DNA from: Albugo candida
Taxonomy: Eukaryota > Oomycota > Peronosporomycetes > Albuginales
Assembly (NCBI GenBank): GCA_040437565.1
Contig: JBDOQK010000063.1
Location: forward strand, 62,001 to 126,000
DNA length: 64,000 nucleotides
Reading direction: 5' to 3'
A model generated the notes under the pieces. It had not been told where the DNA came from, searched no databases, and saw nothing but the letters and a program-made list of their open reading frames with translations. The translations under genes and the position numbers were made by a program. Shown one piece after another: positions 1 through 10,815 of the stretch (its first letter is position 1; every line of letters starts with the position of its first letter).

Positions 1-837
1 CAAAACGCTGAGCATCAAATTACCGTTTTTGGTGATGATTGTTAAGAATTTGAAAAAGTATTTCACATTTGAAGTGCAAGTGTTGGACGATAAAAATGTT
101 CGTCGTCGTTTCCGCGCTTCCAATTACCAAAGTTCGACACGTGTCAAGCCGTTTATCTGTACGATGCCTATGCGACTGGACGACGGATGGAATCAGATTC
201 AATTCAATTTGTCTGATTTCACTCGACGTGCGTATGGGACGAATTATATTGAAACATTGCGCGTTCAAGTGCATGCGAATTGCCGCATCCGACGAATTTA
301 CTTTTCGGATCGCTTGTACTCTGAAGAAGAATTACCTCCNNNNNNNNNNNNNNNNNNNNNNNNNNNNNNNNNNNNNNNNNNNNNNNNNNNNNNNNNNNNN
401 NNNNNNNNNNNNNNNNNNNNNNNNNNNNNNNNNNNNNNNCTGGAAATCATGGGAACAAATGTCAGTACTAATTTCATTACCTGCCCTGCACAACCGACCA
501 AAACGCTGAGCATCAAATTACCGTTTTTGGTGATGATTGTTAAGAATTTGAAAAAGTATTTCACATTTGAAGTGCAAGTGTTGGACGATAAAAATGTTCG
601 TCGTCGTTTCCGCGCTTCCAATTACCAAAGTTCGACACGTGTCAAGCCGTTTATCTGTACGATGCCTATGCGACTGGACGACGGATGGAATCAGATTCAA
701 TTCAATTTGTCTGATTTCACTCGACGTGCGTATGGGACGAATTATATTGAAACATTGCGCGTTCAAGTGCATGCGAATTGCCGCATCCGACGAATTTACT
801 TTTCGGATCGCTTGTACTCTGAAGAAGAATTACCTCC
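1..837. other. Assembly overlap around gap 340-439
   Basis: Bases 1-339 and 499-837 look identical, with 100 N at 340-439 between them. This is best read as two contig ends that should have been merged, not a biological duplication. Confidence 0.9.
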
Positions 838-922
838 CGAATTCAAACTCTTCTTACCGGTCCCAAAACAATCAACTTCATCGGAAGCTTCCAAGGAATC
901 TCCAGCCGAACAACAGCAATAA
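1..922 (+). CDS. CFAP20: CFAP20/BUG22 ciliary protein, 5' end missing
   Basis: Closely matches CFAP20 (BUG22, GTL3), a highly conserved protein of axonemes and basal bodies that helps shape ciliary beating. Seen: motifs such as [27 protein letters not shown] and [16 protein letters not shown], with the stop at 920-922. The real reading frame is 440-922. Bases 1-339 repeat 499-837 and are an assembly overlap, so the apparent internal duplication is not real. The first ~45 residues of the family are missing, lost in or before the gap. After the conserved core comes a short Ser/Glu/Gln-rich tail. It runs tail-to-tail with ARL6, another ciliary gene, 53 bp away. Presence of a ciliary gene fits an organism with swimming zoospores. 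Confidence 0.93.
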   Translation, partial: KTLSIKLPFLVMIVKNLKKYFTFEVQVLDDKNVRRRFRASNYQSSTRVKPFICTMPMRLDDGWNQIQFNLSDFTRRAYGTNYIETLRVQVHANCRIRRIYFSDRLYSEEELPXXXXXXXXXXXXXXXXXXXXXXXXXXXXXXXXXXLEIMGTNVSTNFITCPAQPTKTLSIKLPFLVMIVKNLKKYFTFEVQVLDDKNVRRRFRASNYQSSTRVKPFICTMPMRLDDGWNQIQFNLSDFTRRAYGTNYIETLRVQVHANCRIRRIYFSDRLYSEEELPPEFKLFLPVPKQSTSSEASKESPAEQQQ

Positions 923-975
923 GCCCACCCGATTAGAAGCCCGCGATATAATCAGATGAATGTATTTTTCTTTGT

Positions 976-1690
976 TTATTTTCGTAGGGAACCCTTACTG
1001 AATCGTTCGGCCAGCCACATGATCCCGTCATCGACTCCTTGGCCTGTGATCGCGTCACTAGCACTGAGATGGCGTCAGAAAAGCGTCCGAATAAGAGCGT
1101 TTATTTACGTAATGTGCCAGGATTTTCCTTCCAGAGTGTGTAGTTCCATCTGTTCCATGCACTCAACCGGAGAAAGAGCTTGTGGCAGATCCATTTTGTT
1201 TGCAAAGAATAGAATTGGCGCATTATTACTTGCGATCGCTTTGTGCGTTAAAAGCTGTTGAAGCTCATCCTACATATTTTATTAAACAGATGTTATAGAG
1301 ATAAAGAGGTAGTGGTGAACCTTGACAACACACAGTCGAATCGCGTCCGTGGAGTCAATTACGAAAATAATCGCTTTGACGTCGTCATAGTACGTTTCCC
1401 ATAAATTACGATATCGATTCTGCACGTTTTCACGTTAGTATGAGCCTTATATTAAGCCAATCGAATCGCACTTGTCCCGACATGTCGAAAACTGTAAAAT
1501 TCAAATTCGCTTTAGAAAACTGTTCCACTTGGAACCCAATTGTCGGTACAATTTCCTTTGTTTGCGATTTACGAGGTTTGAGATGATTGATCAGTGTGGT
1601 CTTTCCGCTGTTATCCAGCCCAATCACGAGAATCTGTACATTCGTTTTCTTCAGTCCCAAGGTCTTGCTGAGCAGCTTGAAGAGACCCAT
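976..1690 (-). CDS. ARL6: ARL6/BBS3 small GTPase, four exons
   Basis: ARL6 is the Arf-like GTPase that recruits the BBSome to membranes at the cilium base. Exons on the minus strand: 1472-1690, 1321-1419, 1109-1269 and 976-1063; introns are 52, 51 and 45 bp with GT..AG ends. The spliced product is 188 residues (human ARL6: 186). Seen: N-terminal MGLF for myristoylation, P-loop GLDNSGKTT, switch region [19 protein letters not shown] across the first intron, NKMD, and a C-terminal [17 protein letters not shown] matching the family's final helix region. An unspliced reading stops soon after FDMSGQ and would be wrong. Converges with CFAP20. Confidence 0.93.
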
Positions 1691-1977
1691 GTGAAATCTC
1701 GAAATAGAATCAATTGCTACAACGAATAAACTCCAGGTTGTTCGTCGTTTGCGGATTCAGCGATTGTGTATCATTCAAAAAGCCGAATAAATGCATCGAA
1801 TGTGCGGAGAACGCCTTCAGTTCTTCAAATTGTGTCGCACGAAGTGTGCAATAAGTAGTGCGAAATTTGCCTTTTGAAGTAGGATTGAAAATAAGCCAAT
1901 CAAAATAATACATTTTCCTTTTTATCCAATCAAAAAGCGAGAAGCATTGAAAAAGTCTTCGAAAAAAAATCGACTTG

Positions 1978-3936
1978 ATGGAGTCCGTACCATCGCCCGT
2001 TATTGTGACACAAGAAGACCACGAGCGTCTTTCGCTGTATAAAGAATCCGCTAACGAGAAAACCCCCCTTATACCTCACAAAAATAATCTCATTCCCATA
2101 AAAAACGACAACAAATCGCAATGCAACAGTCAGACGATTTTATCGACTACTCCTTTGACCAATTTGGATGACGCATTTTTGAAGCGCAAAGGCAATTTAG
2201 CGGCTCTCCTTCACGCAACAAATGGAAATGGAAATGGAACGGTAGATGATGAGCATACAGAGCTTGAAATTGCTCATGAAGAAGCAACTCCTTCGTTAAT
2301 TGTGGCGAATGGAATCGCTTCGAAAACACTTTTCCGAGCTTGTGTCAAAGGCGACATCATTCAAGCTCAAAAATGCATCGACAAAGTCATGTATCATTCA
2401 AACGACAACGAGCCCTCCTTTACTCTCTTCCAGTTATTCACACTTCTTGAACCACGCCACCAAATGAATGTGCTGAATTTGGCGGTGTATTATGACCAAC
2501 CAAAAATGACTGCTTTTTTGATACAAATCGCGAAGGAACATTTAGCACCAATAAAAAAGCAAGAACACATTGTGGAAGGCGTACTAAATGAACCAAATTT
2601 ATTCCAAGCATTTCTCGACTCGCGCAGCGATAAAGCCAAATATTATGCGACCTCATTGATGCTATGTCCTTCTGTGGCATGCGCGACTATCCTCATCGAT
2701 AATGGCGCTCGTCTGGAGCTTCGAAATCCGACGGGAATGACTGCATTACATTATGCTTCAAGTACAGGAAACGCCGCATTACTGAGCCTATTAGTGTCAC
2801 GTGGAGCAAATATTAACAGTACGGACTCGAGAGGTGCTACAGCGCTTCATTGGGCGGTTTTTGAAGGGTATCAATACACAGCGATGCTGTTGGTTGGATA
2901 TCACGCAGACCAATCGCTCGTAGATTCCGAGATGCAGACACCGCTTATGATTGCATGCGCATTAGGTGATGCATTCCTCGCAAAACAGCTCGTTGTGGAA
3001 GGTGCATGTATCCGTCACAAGGATCGACATGGGCGATCAGCGATGGATATCGCCAAAGAAGGAGGACATTTGGAGACGATTAGTGCTTTAAAAGCCGGGG
3101 CTTCAGATCGATTGGTATCGAGAATCTCGCGAAATGGTGGAGCTGCTTTCTTCTTCTGGATCACCATCATTCTGATCGAAAGTCTATTTCTGATATTTTC
3201 GATTCCTTTTGTATCAAAACCGCAAACCAGTTGTCTCTTCTCGTTGGCAGTTTGTAGTGTGAGCTGTGGACTTTATATTTGGGTGTGGCTCAAAGATCCC
3301 GGGTACGTCCCTCTGTCTTCTCGTCCAGTGTACGAAATTCTCGCATCCGATTGTACCAGTGTACCATGTCCAACGTGTAAAAGTGTAAAACCCTTTCGAT
3401 CCAAACACTGCTCCTCGTGTCGCCGATGTGTCTATCGATTTGACCATCATTGTCCATGGGTAAACAATTGTATTGGAATTGGAAATCACGCTATTTTTCT
3501 GGCATTTCTCCTTTCGTTGGCGTCATTGTGTGCGTTTATTGGTACTGTCGCCACCATGATACTTTGCAATGTGCTTCCGCTTCGACGAGCAATTACAGAA
3601 ACTGATACAAAGCCGCTTCTTGGAAGTATTCTTCACAAATTCTTTCATGGTGTCTGGAGCGTATCATCTTGGGCGTCGGCAGCTACTATTCGATGGATCC
3701 AAGTAGTGCTTTTGTTCGTATCAATTCTCTTTGGGGTCCCTACAATCATTCTGCTGGGGTTACAATTCCGTAACATCAGTCGAAATCTCACCACAAATGA
3801 ACTTTTTAACAAGGACAAGTATCCGTATTTAAAGAATACGTTTGATGAATTTACAAATCCGTATGATCGCGGTGTATGGAACAACTGCGTAGAGATATGT
3901 TCGACTCACAACACGGAGCGTGTGCGCGTGATATAG
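1978..3936 (+). CDS. Ankyrin-repeat DHHC protein S-acyltransferase
   Basis: A 652-residue protein of the HIP14/ZDHHC17 architecture, which attaches palmitate to cysteines of target proteins at Golgi or related membranes. Seen: ankyrin repeats over roughly residues 105-380 ([39 protein letters not shown]), two hydrophobic segments near 385-440, the Cys-rich domain with [15 protein letters not shown] and catalytic DHHC at 489-492, two more hydrophobic segments, then TTNE (the TTxE motif) and NPYDRG. The first ATG is at 1978; a TTG one codon upstream is not a credible start. Single exon, no breaks. The family is clear; a one-to-one orthologue cannot be named. Confidence 0.94.
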   Translation: MESVPSPVIVTQEDHERLSLYKESANEKTPLIPHKNNLIPIKNDNKSQCNSQTILSTTPLTNLDDAFLKRKGNLAALLHATNGNGNGTVDDEHTELEIAHEEATPSLIVANGIASKTLFRACVKGDIIQAQKCIDKVMYHSNDNEPSFTLFQLFTLLEPRHQMNVLNLAVYYDQPKMTAFLIQIAKEHLAPIKKQEHIVEGVLNEPNLFQAFLDSRSDKAKYYATSLMLCPSVACATILIDNGARLELRNPTGMTALHYASSTGNAALLSLLVSRGANINSTDSRGATALHWAVFEGYQYTAMLLVGYHADQSLVDSEMQTPLMIACALGDAFLAKQLVVEGACIRHKDRHGRSAMDIAKEGGHLETISALKAGASDRLVSRISRNGGAAFFFWITIILIESLFLIFSIPFVSKPQTSCLFSLAVCSVSCGLYIWVWLKDPGYVPLSSRPVYEILASDCTSVPCPTCKSVKPFRSKHCSSCRRCVYRFDHHCPWVNNCIGIGNHAIFLAFLLSLASLCAFIGTVATMILCNVLPLRRAITETDTKPLLGSILHKFFHGVWSVSSWASAATIRWIQVVLLFVSILFGVPTIILLGLQFRNISRNLTTNELFNKDKYPYLKNTFDEFTNPYDRGVWNNCVEICSTHNTERVRVI

Positions 3937-4001
3937 TGTTTAGTGTAGAGCTTTAGATAACAAGTATTATTCCGGTGTGTATTCATACGATACAGTACGA
4001 T

Positions 4002-4439
4002 TTAGTGAGCGTAACCTCTAGTGGCTCGGACGATTTCACGAGCGATTAACTTGTCCGTTTTGAGCTGATGTACTCTTTTGCGCTGTCGTTCATTCTCAAT
4101 CTCTTCAACACGATCTATGTAAATACGCCGCCGCAATGCATCCTCTTCTTGTTGGCGAATTCTTTCATTCTTTTCGAATCGTTTGCGCTCTGATTCAGAT
4201 TTCGCAAACGCACTTTTCTGCCACAACGGGTTACGTGTACGCCCTTCTGGGGGATATACACCCGTGTGCCTTAGGTGCGATCGTATAGCTTTGTTTCCAA
4301 AATGCTGACGGAGATAGGGATCGGATAAAGCATTGTACGGTCGTAGAGGTTGCTGATTGATGCCGCCAAGAGTGAAGTTGTTTTCACGATCCGATAGAGT
4401 CTCTTGACTTTTTTTTATTGGTTTGATTAATTCGCTCAT
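4002..4439 (-). CDS. Conserved-looking coiled-coil protein, function unknown
   Basis: Single-exon 145-residue protein starting at ATG 4437-4439. The first half has a motif LRPYNALSDPYLRQHF followed by IRSHLRHTGV. The second half (about 85-140) is a charged, Arg/Glu-rich helix likely to form a coiled coil. No signal peptide or membrane segment. I do not recognise the family; the motif plus basic coiled coil recalls small axonemal proteins, and two ciliary genes lie nearby, but that is only a guess. Converges with the DHHC gene, stops 65 bp apart. Confidence 0.7.
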   Translation of the reverse strand: MSELIKPIKKSQETLSDRENNFTLGGINQQPLRPYNALSDPYLRQHFGNKAIRSHLRHTGVYPPEGRTRNPLWQKSAFAKSESERKRFEKNERIRQQEEDALRRRIYIDRVEEIENERQRKRVHQLKTDKLIAREIVRATRGYAH

Positions 4440-4741
4440 AAAATAAGTCTGGCAGCGTCGAGTGACTGTCGCATCGCTGCTACTTATTTATAGAAGGAAT
4501 TACAATTAAGTTTAAAATAAAATGTGAAATGTAGGTACATACGTGCTACCTTGATGTCGAAGTATGGAACTACACAACATACGTACTACCGTCATACTTG
4601 TCTATATGATACGCACGTTTCGTGGTATCGTCAGGTTACTTGATAGAAATTGTAATGATGTTGTTCAACAATACGTACTTAGCAATCGTCATGTCGCTTA
4701 GATCCGAATATTTAGCTTGAATTTCTCTTTCATTTGAAACA

Positions 4742-4755
4742 TCATTCCTCAATTT
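4742..4755 (+). promoter_or_regulatory. Oomycete Inr+FPR core promoter match before ISCU
   Basis: TCATTCCTCAATTT fits the oomycete core consensus TCATTYYNCAWTTT at every position; the two leading bases of the longer GCTCATTYYNCAWTTT form do not match. It lies 10 bp before the ISCU ATG, so the transcript leader would be very short. The rest of 4440-4741 shows no gene. Confidence 0.55.
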
Positions 4756-4764
4756 CTCTCAAGA

Positions 4765-5250
4765 ATGTCACGTCAACTATTAAAACATTCGCAACAAACA
4801 TTGGCTTTATCGGCTGCTACAACACTGCGTAACTCGACTGGAATCGCTATCAACACCATACAACAGCGTCAGTACCATGAAAATGTTATCGATCATTATG
4901 AGAATCCGAGAAATGTCGGTTCATTGGACAAAGCTGCGAAAGACGTTGGTACTGGATTAGTAGGTGCTCCTGCTTGTGGTGACGTCATGAAACTACAAAT
5001 CAAAGTCGATGAAAATGGCAAGATTGTGGATTCTAAATTCAAAACGTTTGGCTGTGGATCAGCGATTGCGTCCAGCTCTGTTGCTACCGAATGGCTGAAA
5101 GGAAGAACTGTGGACGAATGTATAAGCATTAAGAATACTGATATCGCTAGCCACTTGAAGCTCCCACCAGTCAAGTTACATTGCAGCATGCTTGCAGAGG
5201 ATGCCATCAAAGCCGCTATCAAGGACTACAAGAAAAAACAGACAGCCTAA
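4765..5250 (+). CDS. ISCU: Iron-sulfur cluster scaffold ISCU, complete copy
   Basis: Scaffold on which the mitochondrial cysteine desulfurase and frataxin build [2Fe-2S] clusters. 161 residues: an N-terminal Ser/Gln/Arg-rich mitochondrial presequence (about 1-36), then the IscU core from YHENVIDHYENPRN. Cluster ligands are visible at Cys71 (PACGD), Cys97 (FGCGSA) and Cys140 (LHCSM). The LPPVK chaperone-binding motif sits at 133-137. No frame breaks. A diverged second copy of the 5' half lies at 20364. Confidence 0.96.
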   Translation: MSRQLLKHSQQTLALSAATTLRNSTGIAINTIQQRQYHENVIDHYENPRNVGSLDKAAKDVGTGLVGAPACGDVMKLQIKVDENGKIVDSKFKTFGCGSAIASSSVATEWLKGRTVDECISIKNTDIASHLKLPPVKLHCSMLAEDAIKAAIKDYKKKQTA

Positions 5251-5382
5251 AATTTCCTCATCTTTATCTTTCTTGATATAAATGTAATTTCTTAAACTTG
5301 AATTGCTTGGTCGTTGTTGCTCCCTCTCCCTCCTTTTAATTGGATAAATGTCGTACGAAAGTCCCTCAATTTAAGCCAATCA

Positions 5383-6051
5383 ATGCTGTCCTCTCACCGT
5401 CGTCTCATAGAGCGCCAAGGAAAATATGGAACACCGCGACAAGAGTATTTACAAGAGCTTGTTTGTGCATTCCAAGGAGCCAAAGATTTTTTAAGACGGG
5501 AAGAGATTCTTGCAAATTTGGCCAACTTTGCATACGATCCAATAAATTATTGCTGCTTGAAGGAATTGCACGTAATAACTTTGTTTTTAGATGTGCTCGC
5601 ACAAAGTAAACTCAACGAAGAGAAAGCACAACGAGAAAACAATGAAAACAGGCACAAGAATGCGATGATAGAATTTGCGTTGGCAGGTATCTGTAACTGC
5701 ATTACCGATCCAAGATTACAGCTACAGTTTTTCGCTTCAAATGGCACAAATGAAATCATCCGATGCGTTCGGAAATTGGTGGGAAGAAATGGTGTTTCTA
5801 CATCAGTGACAAAGCTAAATCAGCAACTATCTGCCATGACGATATGTTATTTTCTATTAGACTCGAGCTCTTTCCATCAGCTGACAAGCAATTTCGATTT
5901 TATGGAACAAAAGAGCAACGCAATCAAACACCAACAAGACAGTATTTTATCCATCATGCACAGTCATCAAAGTCACCATAACATTCAAATTGCAAATATT
6001 GCAACCGTTTTTCTTCAACGGTATCAAGAGCTACTTGCACTATACGCCTGA
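5383..6051 (+). CDS. ARMC7: ARMC7-like armadillo-repeat protein
   Basis: 222 residues starting at ATG 5383; the upstream in-frame TTG at 5314 is not used as a start here. Near the N-terminus EEILANLANFAYDPINYCCLKEL and ITLFLDVLAQ match ARMC7 strongly, then FALAGICNCITDP continues the armadillo fold. ARMC7 is a small nuclear protein associated with the spliceosome in animals. Compared with the human protein there is an insert (about 95-105, Asn/Lys/Glu-rich) and a longer C-terminal helix. Single exon; 132 bp after ISCU on the same strand. Confidence 0.8.
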   Translation: MLSSHRRLIERQGKYGTPRQEYLQELVCAFQGAKDFLRREEILANLANFAYDPINYCCLKELHVITLFLDVLAQSKLNEEKAQRENNENRHKNAMIEFALAGICNCITDPRLQLQFFASNGTNEIIRCVRKLVGRNGVSTSVTKLNQQLSAMTICYFLLDSSSFHQLTSNFDFMEQKSNAIKHQQDSILSIMHSHQSHHNIQIANIATVFLQRYQELLALYA

Positions 6052-7379
6052 AGTACTCGATTCTCTTGTCAGAAGAATAGACATTGGATAAAATGTGTAT
6101 ATCTGCGTATACTTATCTGAAAGCCTTGACGCAATCATAAATTGATGCAACAATTCTCAAAATATTTGTAATTTATCACGATTGGCAAATGTCAATAATT
6201 TTGCACAAGCATAAATTCCCCTATGCAGGAATTCTAAGTGGAATAATACTTTACATAGAAAGCCGTTGACTTAATCGATAGTTTGATTGATTGAATCCGA
6301 ATATTGCAATCGTATCATTAGCGTCACGTATCAAAGGCGAGAAGTATTGATCGTATAGCCTATATACCAGAAGGAATTCCGAGAACTGGTAGGATGACGG
6401 GAATAACAGGCAAAGGTTTGCTCTAGAAATCGCACAAAATAAACAAATCCTTAAAAGAGCAAACTTTTTAACTTAATTTCTTTCTTTCAGAATATAACGA
6501 TAGCGTTAGCCATCGCATAACGTGCTCAGGCTGAGCTCNNNNNNNNNNNNNNNNNNNNNNNNNNNNNNNNNNNNNNNNNNNNNNNNNNNNNNNNNNNNNN
6601 NNNNNNNNNNNNNNNNNNNNNNNNNNNNNNNNNNNNNNCAAAGGCGAGAAGTATTGATCGTATAGCCTATATACCAGAAGGAATTCCGAGAACTGGTAGG
6701 ATGACGGGAATAACAGGCAAAGGTTTGCTCTAGAAATCGCACAAAATAAACAAATCCTTAAAAGAGCAAACTTTTTAACTTAATTTCTTTCTTTCAGAAT
6801 ATAACGATAGCGTTAGCCATCGCATAACGTGCTCAGGCTGAGCTCTGTGCATTTCTCTCATCGATCAGCTTAACCTCCATATGTGTATAAATCGTATATT
6901 ATGAAGCATGTGAGGCTTTTATAAAAAACGATTTTGTCAGTAGTGCTTCATGAAGCACGATGTCTGCATTGTCTGCCTCGTTATCGGCTTCTGAGGCGCT
7001 GTTTTGGCTGATGTGTATCAAAATAAATTAATCTTCTTCAATGCACCAAAGAGTCCCAACAAACGAGTCCAAAATGAGCACGCGTTCCTCACAACACTCA
7101 GTACTTCATTATCAGCTGAATAGCGCTGCAAGGAGAAAGCTTGATCGTTTTAAGAGAAATATACTGATCGAAATACCTTGTTAGATTGACAATATATGCG
7201 CCATGCGAAAAGTCCGTAGGATTGTCAGCCTTTTCATATTTCTTACTCATAGATTTCGAACCCTTAACGAAGACGATAAGTCGCCAATGCGTAGTTCATG
7301 ATACCACGAAAGTGGAAGAGTCGAAGGTTCTGATAAGACAATTATCATAAGCTCTTTCAGTTTGTATCGACATCTTACC
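6052..7379. other. No gene seen; contains gap 6539-6638 with overlap
   Basis: All frames are heavily interrupted. Bases 6332-6538 (207 bp) recur at 6639-6845 across the 100-N gap, an assembly overlap. A polypyrimidine stretch followed by AG (around 6480-6490) resembles an acceptor site, but no exon could be supported. Confidence 0.6.
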
Positions 7380-8085
7380 AATTGGTCAAAGATTCAAAGG
7401 ATTAACATCATAAGTACCTTATTGATGCGAGAGAAAAAGTGATGGCACGATGGGCCGATACGGAGAAAGAGGAACCAGCGGAAGATGAATTGCGTGCTTT
7501 GGGGAGACAGAGGAGACTCTAAAATTGTTGAATAGCTGAGCAAAATGTCATACAAAACCTCGATGAGAAAGTAGCGATAGCGGCAAAATCATATGAGCTT
7601 GTTGATCATCATATACGCCGTCTGGATCAGGATTTGGAAGTATTTGGTGCCCTTTTCAAGCAAAATGGAGAATTTGATAAAGATATGGACGATGAGAAAC
7701 GAATAAGTGCACGTAAGCGACGACAAGATAAATCGATTCAGCAGGAGAAAAATGCATCAGCATTTGCAACGAGTCGTTTCTACAATTAAGAAAAAATTGT
7801 CACTTCAATACTATCGGGCGGAAACGTGGTGCTGGAGAAGCCAGTATGGACACAGATGCAGCAACCAACTGGGTACGTATACCTCAGTGATACTTTTGCC
7901 GCACTTCTTATCTCATTCTATAGGATGATGGGACTGAACTTACACAAGATGAGTCGTCGATTGACCCAAATGAACCCATTTATTGTCATTGTCGACGCGT
8001 TTCATTCGGACAAATGGTCGGCTGTGATAATGACCATTGCCGCTTTGAATGGGTTCACTTTGAGTGTGCTGGTCTCATAGAATTA
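7380..8085 (+). pseudogene. ING-family PHD-finger protein remnant
   Basis: ING proteins read H3K4me3 through a C-terminal PHD finger in histone acetylase/deacetylase complexes. Two parts are recognisable: the N-terminal helix region (NLDEKVAIAAKSYELVDH then IRRLDQDLEVF, about 7545-7640) and the PHD finger ([31 protein letters not shown], about 7964-8078). A GT..AG intron of 51 bp remains at 7873-7923, so this is a DNA-level copy, not a processed one. The frame breaks near 7788, between the helix part and the basic linker GRKRGAGE. The PHD lacks its normal ending (KGKWYCPxC) and runs straight into RPB7-like sequence. Read as a truncated pseudogene. Confidence 0.72.
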
Positions 8086-9090
8086 GAAAGTTGTCTCGCG
8101 ACCTGCTTTTGCATCCCATGCACTTTTGGTCCCAAACTGCACGATATCATTCGATTGCGTCTCATTGAGGAGGTAGAGGGTATATCAATGAGCAAATATG
8201 GTTTCGTTATAACAGTGACAGAAGTGCGCGATGAAGACATCGGCAAAGGTGTCATCCAGGACAGTTCATAGTACGTCTGTTTTAATATTCGGTACCGAGC
8301 GATTCTCTTCCGTCCATTCAAAAATCAAGTGCTGGATGCGGTCGTAAGTGTTGTCAATCAATTGGGCTTTCTTGCCGATGTGGGACCATTACAAGTATTC
8401 GTATTGCGACACGCGATGCCGACTGACTTGAAAAATGGCTACGATCACGAGAACAACGCGCGGATATCCGGTGATCGAGAAGTAGAGATCCGAAAAAGTT
8501 GTGGAATTCGACTTCGTATGATGGGCGTCAGTATCGACGTCACTGAGACCGTAAGTAAACAGGTTCCGTCTATTAGAGTGAAAAGATTCGAATGACAGTA
8601 ATTTGTGTAGAATGCGATTGGAACGATNNNNNNNNNNNNNNNNNNNNNNNNNNNNNNNNNNNNNNNNNNNNNNNNNNNNNNNNNNNNNNNNNNNNNNNNN
8701 NNNNNNNNNNNNNNNNNNNNNNNNNNNGATTCTCTTCCGTCCATTCAAAAATCAAGTGCTGGATGCGGTCGTAAGTGTTGTCAATCAATTGGGCTTTCTT
8801 GCCGATGTGGGACCATTACAAGTATTCGTATTGCGACACGCGATGCCGACTGACTTGAAAAATGGCTACGATCACGAGAACAACGCGCGGATATCCGGTG
8901 ATCGAGAAGTAGAGATCCGAAAAAGTTGTGGAATTCGACTTCGTATGATGGGCGTCAGTATCGACGTCACTGAGACCGTAAGTAAACAGGTTCCGTCTAT
9001 TAGAGTGAAAAGATTCGAATGACAGTAATTTGTGTAGAATGCGATTGGAACGATTAGTTGGGTTTGATATCGACAGAGAATAACAGTTAG
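8086..9090 (+). pseudogene. POLR2G: RNA polymerase II subunit RPB7 remnant
   Basis: RPB7 forms the Rpb4/7 stalk of RNA polymerase II. Seen: [12 protein letters not shown], then [33 protein letters not shown], then RYRAILFRPFKNQVLDAVV and VNQLGFLADVGPLQVFV, and near the end AIGTI and LGLISTEN. A one-base frame slip at the TTTT run near 8130, an in-frame TAG at 8269-8271 and a further slip near 9056 break it. A GT..AG intron survives before AATGCGATTGG. Bases 8301-8627 repeat 8728-9054 (assembly overlap), so part of the gene appears twice. It follows the ING fragment without a spacer. Sequencing error could explain single slips, but not all of the damage comfortably. Confidence 0.75.
8301..9054. 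other. Assembly overlap around gap 8628-8727
   Basis: 327 bp (8301-8627) recur at 8728-9054 on the other side of 100 N. Both copies carry the same RPB7 segment. Confidence 0.9.
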
Positions 9091-9754
9091 GGACGCAGTA
9101 TGGAGTCATATCAATTCCATCAGATAGAGTAGAGTTTGTTGCATCCCTGATTGTATGGAAACGAGAGGAAAGAAGAAAAGACTTATACAGAAAAAGTTTG
9201 AATCAGAATGTATACTAAAAAACAACGCATTATTCGTCTTATCAGATGCATTGGTGTCAGATATCGGTGGTGATATTCATTGAATTAGGATACCTAAACT
9301 TGAACCATCGCGTTCATTGCAGCTGTGCTGCGACTGGCTGTAATTGATCAGAAGCTCACCACAAGGAATACCGTTCAAGTAAACAAACACAATTGATAAA
9401 TATACGTAAAAATACGTATAGACTTAATTTTCCGATTAGTATAGTTGGAACGTGTAAACGTGATTTTGTGTATACTGCATCGTTAAATATCGGACTTAAG
9501 CGTATCAGGGTAGAGTACGTCCTTGCGATCGGTGTATTGTGTCTTAACTGAATGTTTACGCAGCCATAGGGTTACCGAGCATCCAAAGTTTGGAATAAAG
9601 TAAACTTTTTGCATTGCAGCTAACAAACCTTGTGCAACCCTTTGCATCCATCCAACCTAAAAAGAAGCGTAGAGAATGTTCTAGAAGACTGGTAATGCAA
9701 ACTATAGGATGATATATTATCTCATTAAACAAAAATCACCGCTTCAGTTACGCG
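9091..9754. other. No gene seen
   Basis: AT-rich, all frames interrupted; no repeat or RNA gene recognised. Confidence 0.5.
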
Positions 9755-10815
9755 ATGAAAGCGATCGTATGCAAAACATTTGGTCTCGCTGTACTCGGGG
9801 CATTCCAGGAGTATCAGCATTTCGTGGGTGCCTATTACGTCAAGTTGATCACTGTACCATCAGATTGGGATGTACCATCAGATGTACCATTAGATGTACC
9901 ACCACAAGAAATTATTGAAAAAGGATTGAAAGTCGACATAGACCCTCCTTTAAAATCTTGCCCAACGGGGATTGGGAAAAACCACATGACCGTTCATTAA
10001 TATACGCGGTAACCCTTTCGGTTGTTAAACCCATCAAACCTTATTGGATAAAATGTACTTCACTGCAGCGTCGCGGTATGTTGTCGAGCGAATGTGCCAG
10101 GTTTCCACCTTCTGTCCTGTCTCCCGAATATACTATTGGATGGAAAATTGATGTAGAAGTCTTGGAAACATGGATTAGTCGCAAAACGATACACATTTCC
10201 AGAAAAGCCTACGGTTTGAATCTAAACGTTTATCTAAGCTACAATGCGGGTGCTTTATCATTCAGAATGTCACACATTCAAGGGCTCCACATCCGCTTCG
10301 TAGACCCTATAGCCCCCTCCCCAATTATAAAAACCTTTTCTGTCACGGCAGGAATTTTGTGGATGGAGCTGTTTGGCGACGTCATTGAATGTGAATTTTC
10401 ATTCGATCCCAACCAAGCCTTCACCAGCGTTCCAAATGAAATCTACCATAAACTCGAAGTGCTCATGCTTACACTAGGTTACCCAAAAGAAGGGGATGGT
10501 GTTTATAAAGGAAAATGCGATGATGTCAATCGAGTGTTCGACGAGTACGTAATCCACTACCCTGGTTATGACAAAATCGGTATCTTCATTCGCAAAAAAA
10601 AACAAGACCCATATTCGCTTCCTTACGATACTTTCATCGTCGAAACTGATGGACATTGCCATATCAATTTGAGGAATGGAGCAGACAAATGTATTCTGGG
10701 TGCGTCCTTTCTGGAGAACTATGACGTTACTTTCGACAATGAACACCAGAAATTGATGATCAGGGCTTATATTAAGGATGGGGACGCACCGTCGCAATGG
10801 GCACGGTCGACATAA
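9755..10815 (+). pseudogene. Secreted aspartic-protease-like protein, one frame break
   Basis: Begins at ATG 9755 with a plausible signal peptide (MKAIVCKTFGLAVLGAF), followed by a tandem 12-bp repeat encoding Asp-Val-Pro units near 9870-9900. The frame then shifts near 9960 and stays open to 10815. The C-terminal part fits the second lobe of pepsin-like (A1) proteases: FDPNQAFTSVPNEIYHKL where DSGTxFTxxPxxIY is expected, then CHINL, and ILGASFLENYDVTFD, the family's closing ILGxxFLxxxxVxFD. The second catalytic triad DSG/DTG is DPN here, and no first-lobe DTG was found, so it could not be an active protease even if the frame were intact. It could be a non-catalytic secreted homologue with a sequencing error, or a pseudogene. 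Confidence 0.55.

Noticed and set aside
1710-1913. Minus-strand frame upstream of ARL6
   Set aside because: Lies in the shared upstream region of ARL6 and the DHHC gene; no similarity or splice support.
8086-8140. Reading CFCIPC as the end of the ING PHD finger
   Set aside because: It has a CxxC, but the same bases in another frame match the RPB7 N-terminus (LLLHPMHF followed by FGPKL) better, and the spacing to the previous ligand is wrong.
9958-10815. Stand-alone gene starting at 9958
   Set aside because: The first codon is TTG with no ATG near; the upstream frame from ATG 9755 supplies the signal peptide, so a frame break in one gene is likelier.
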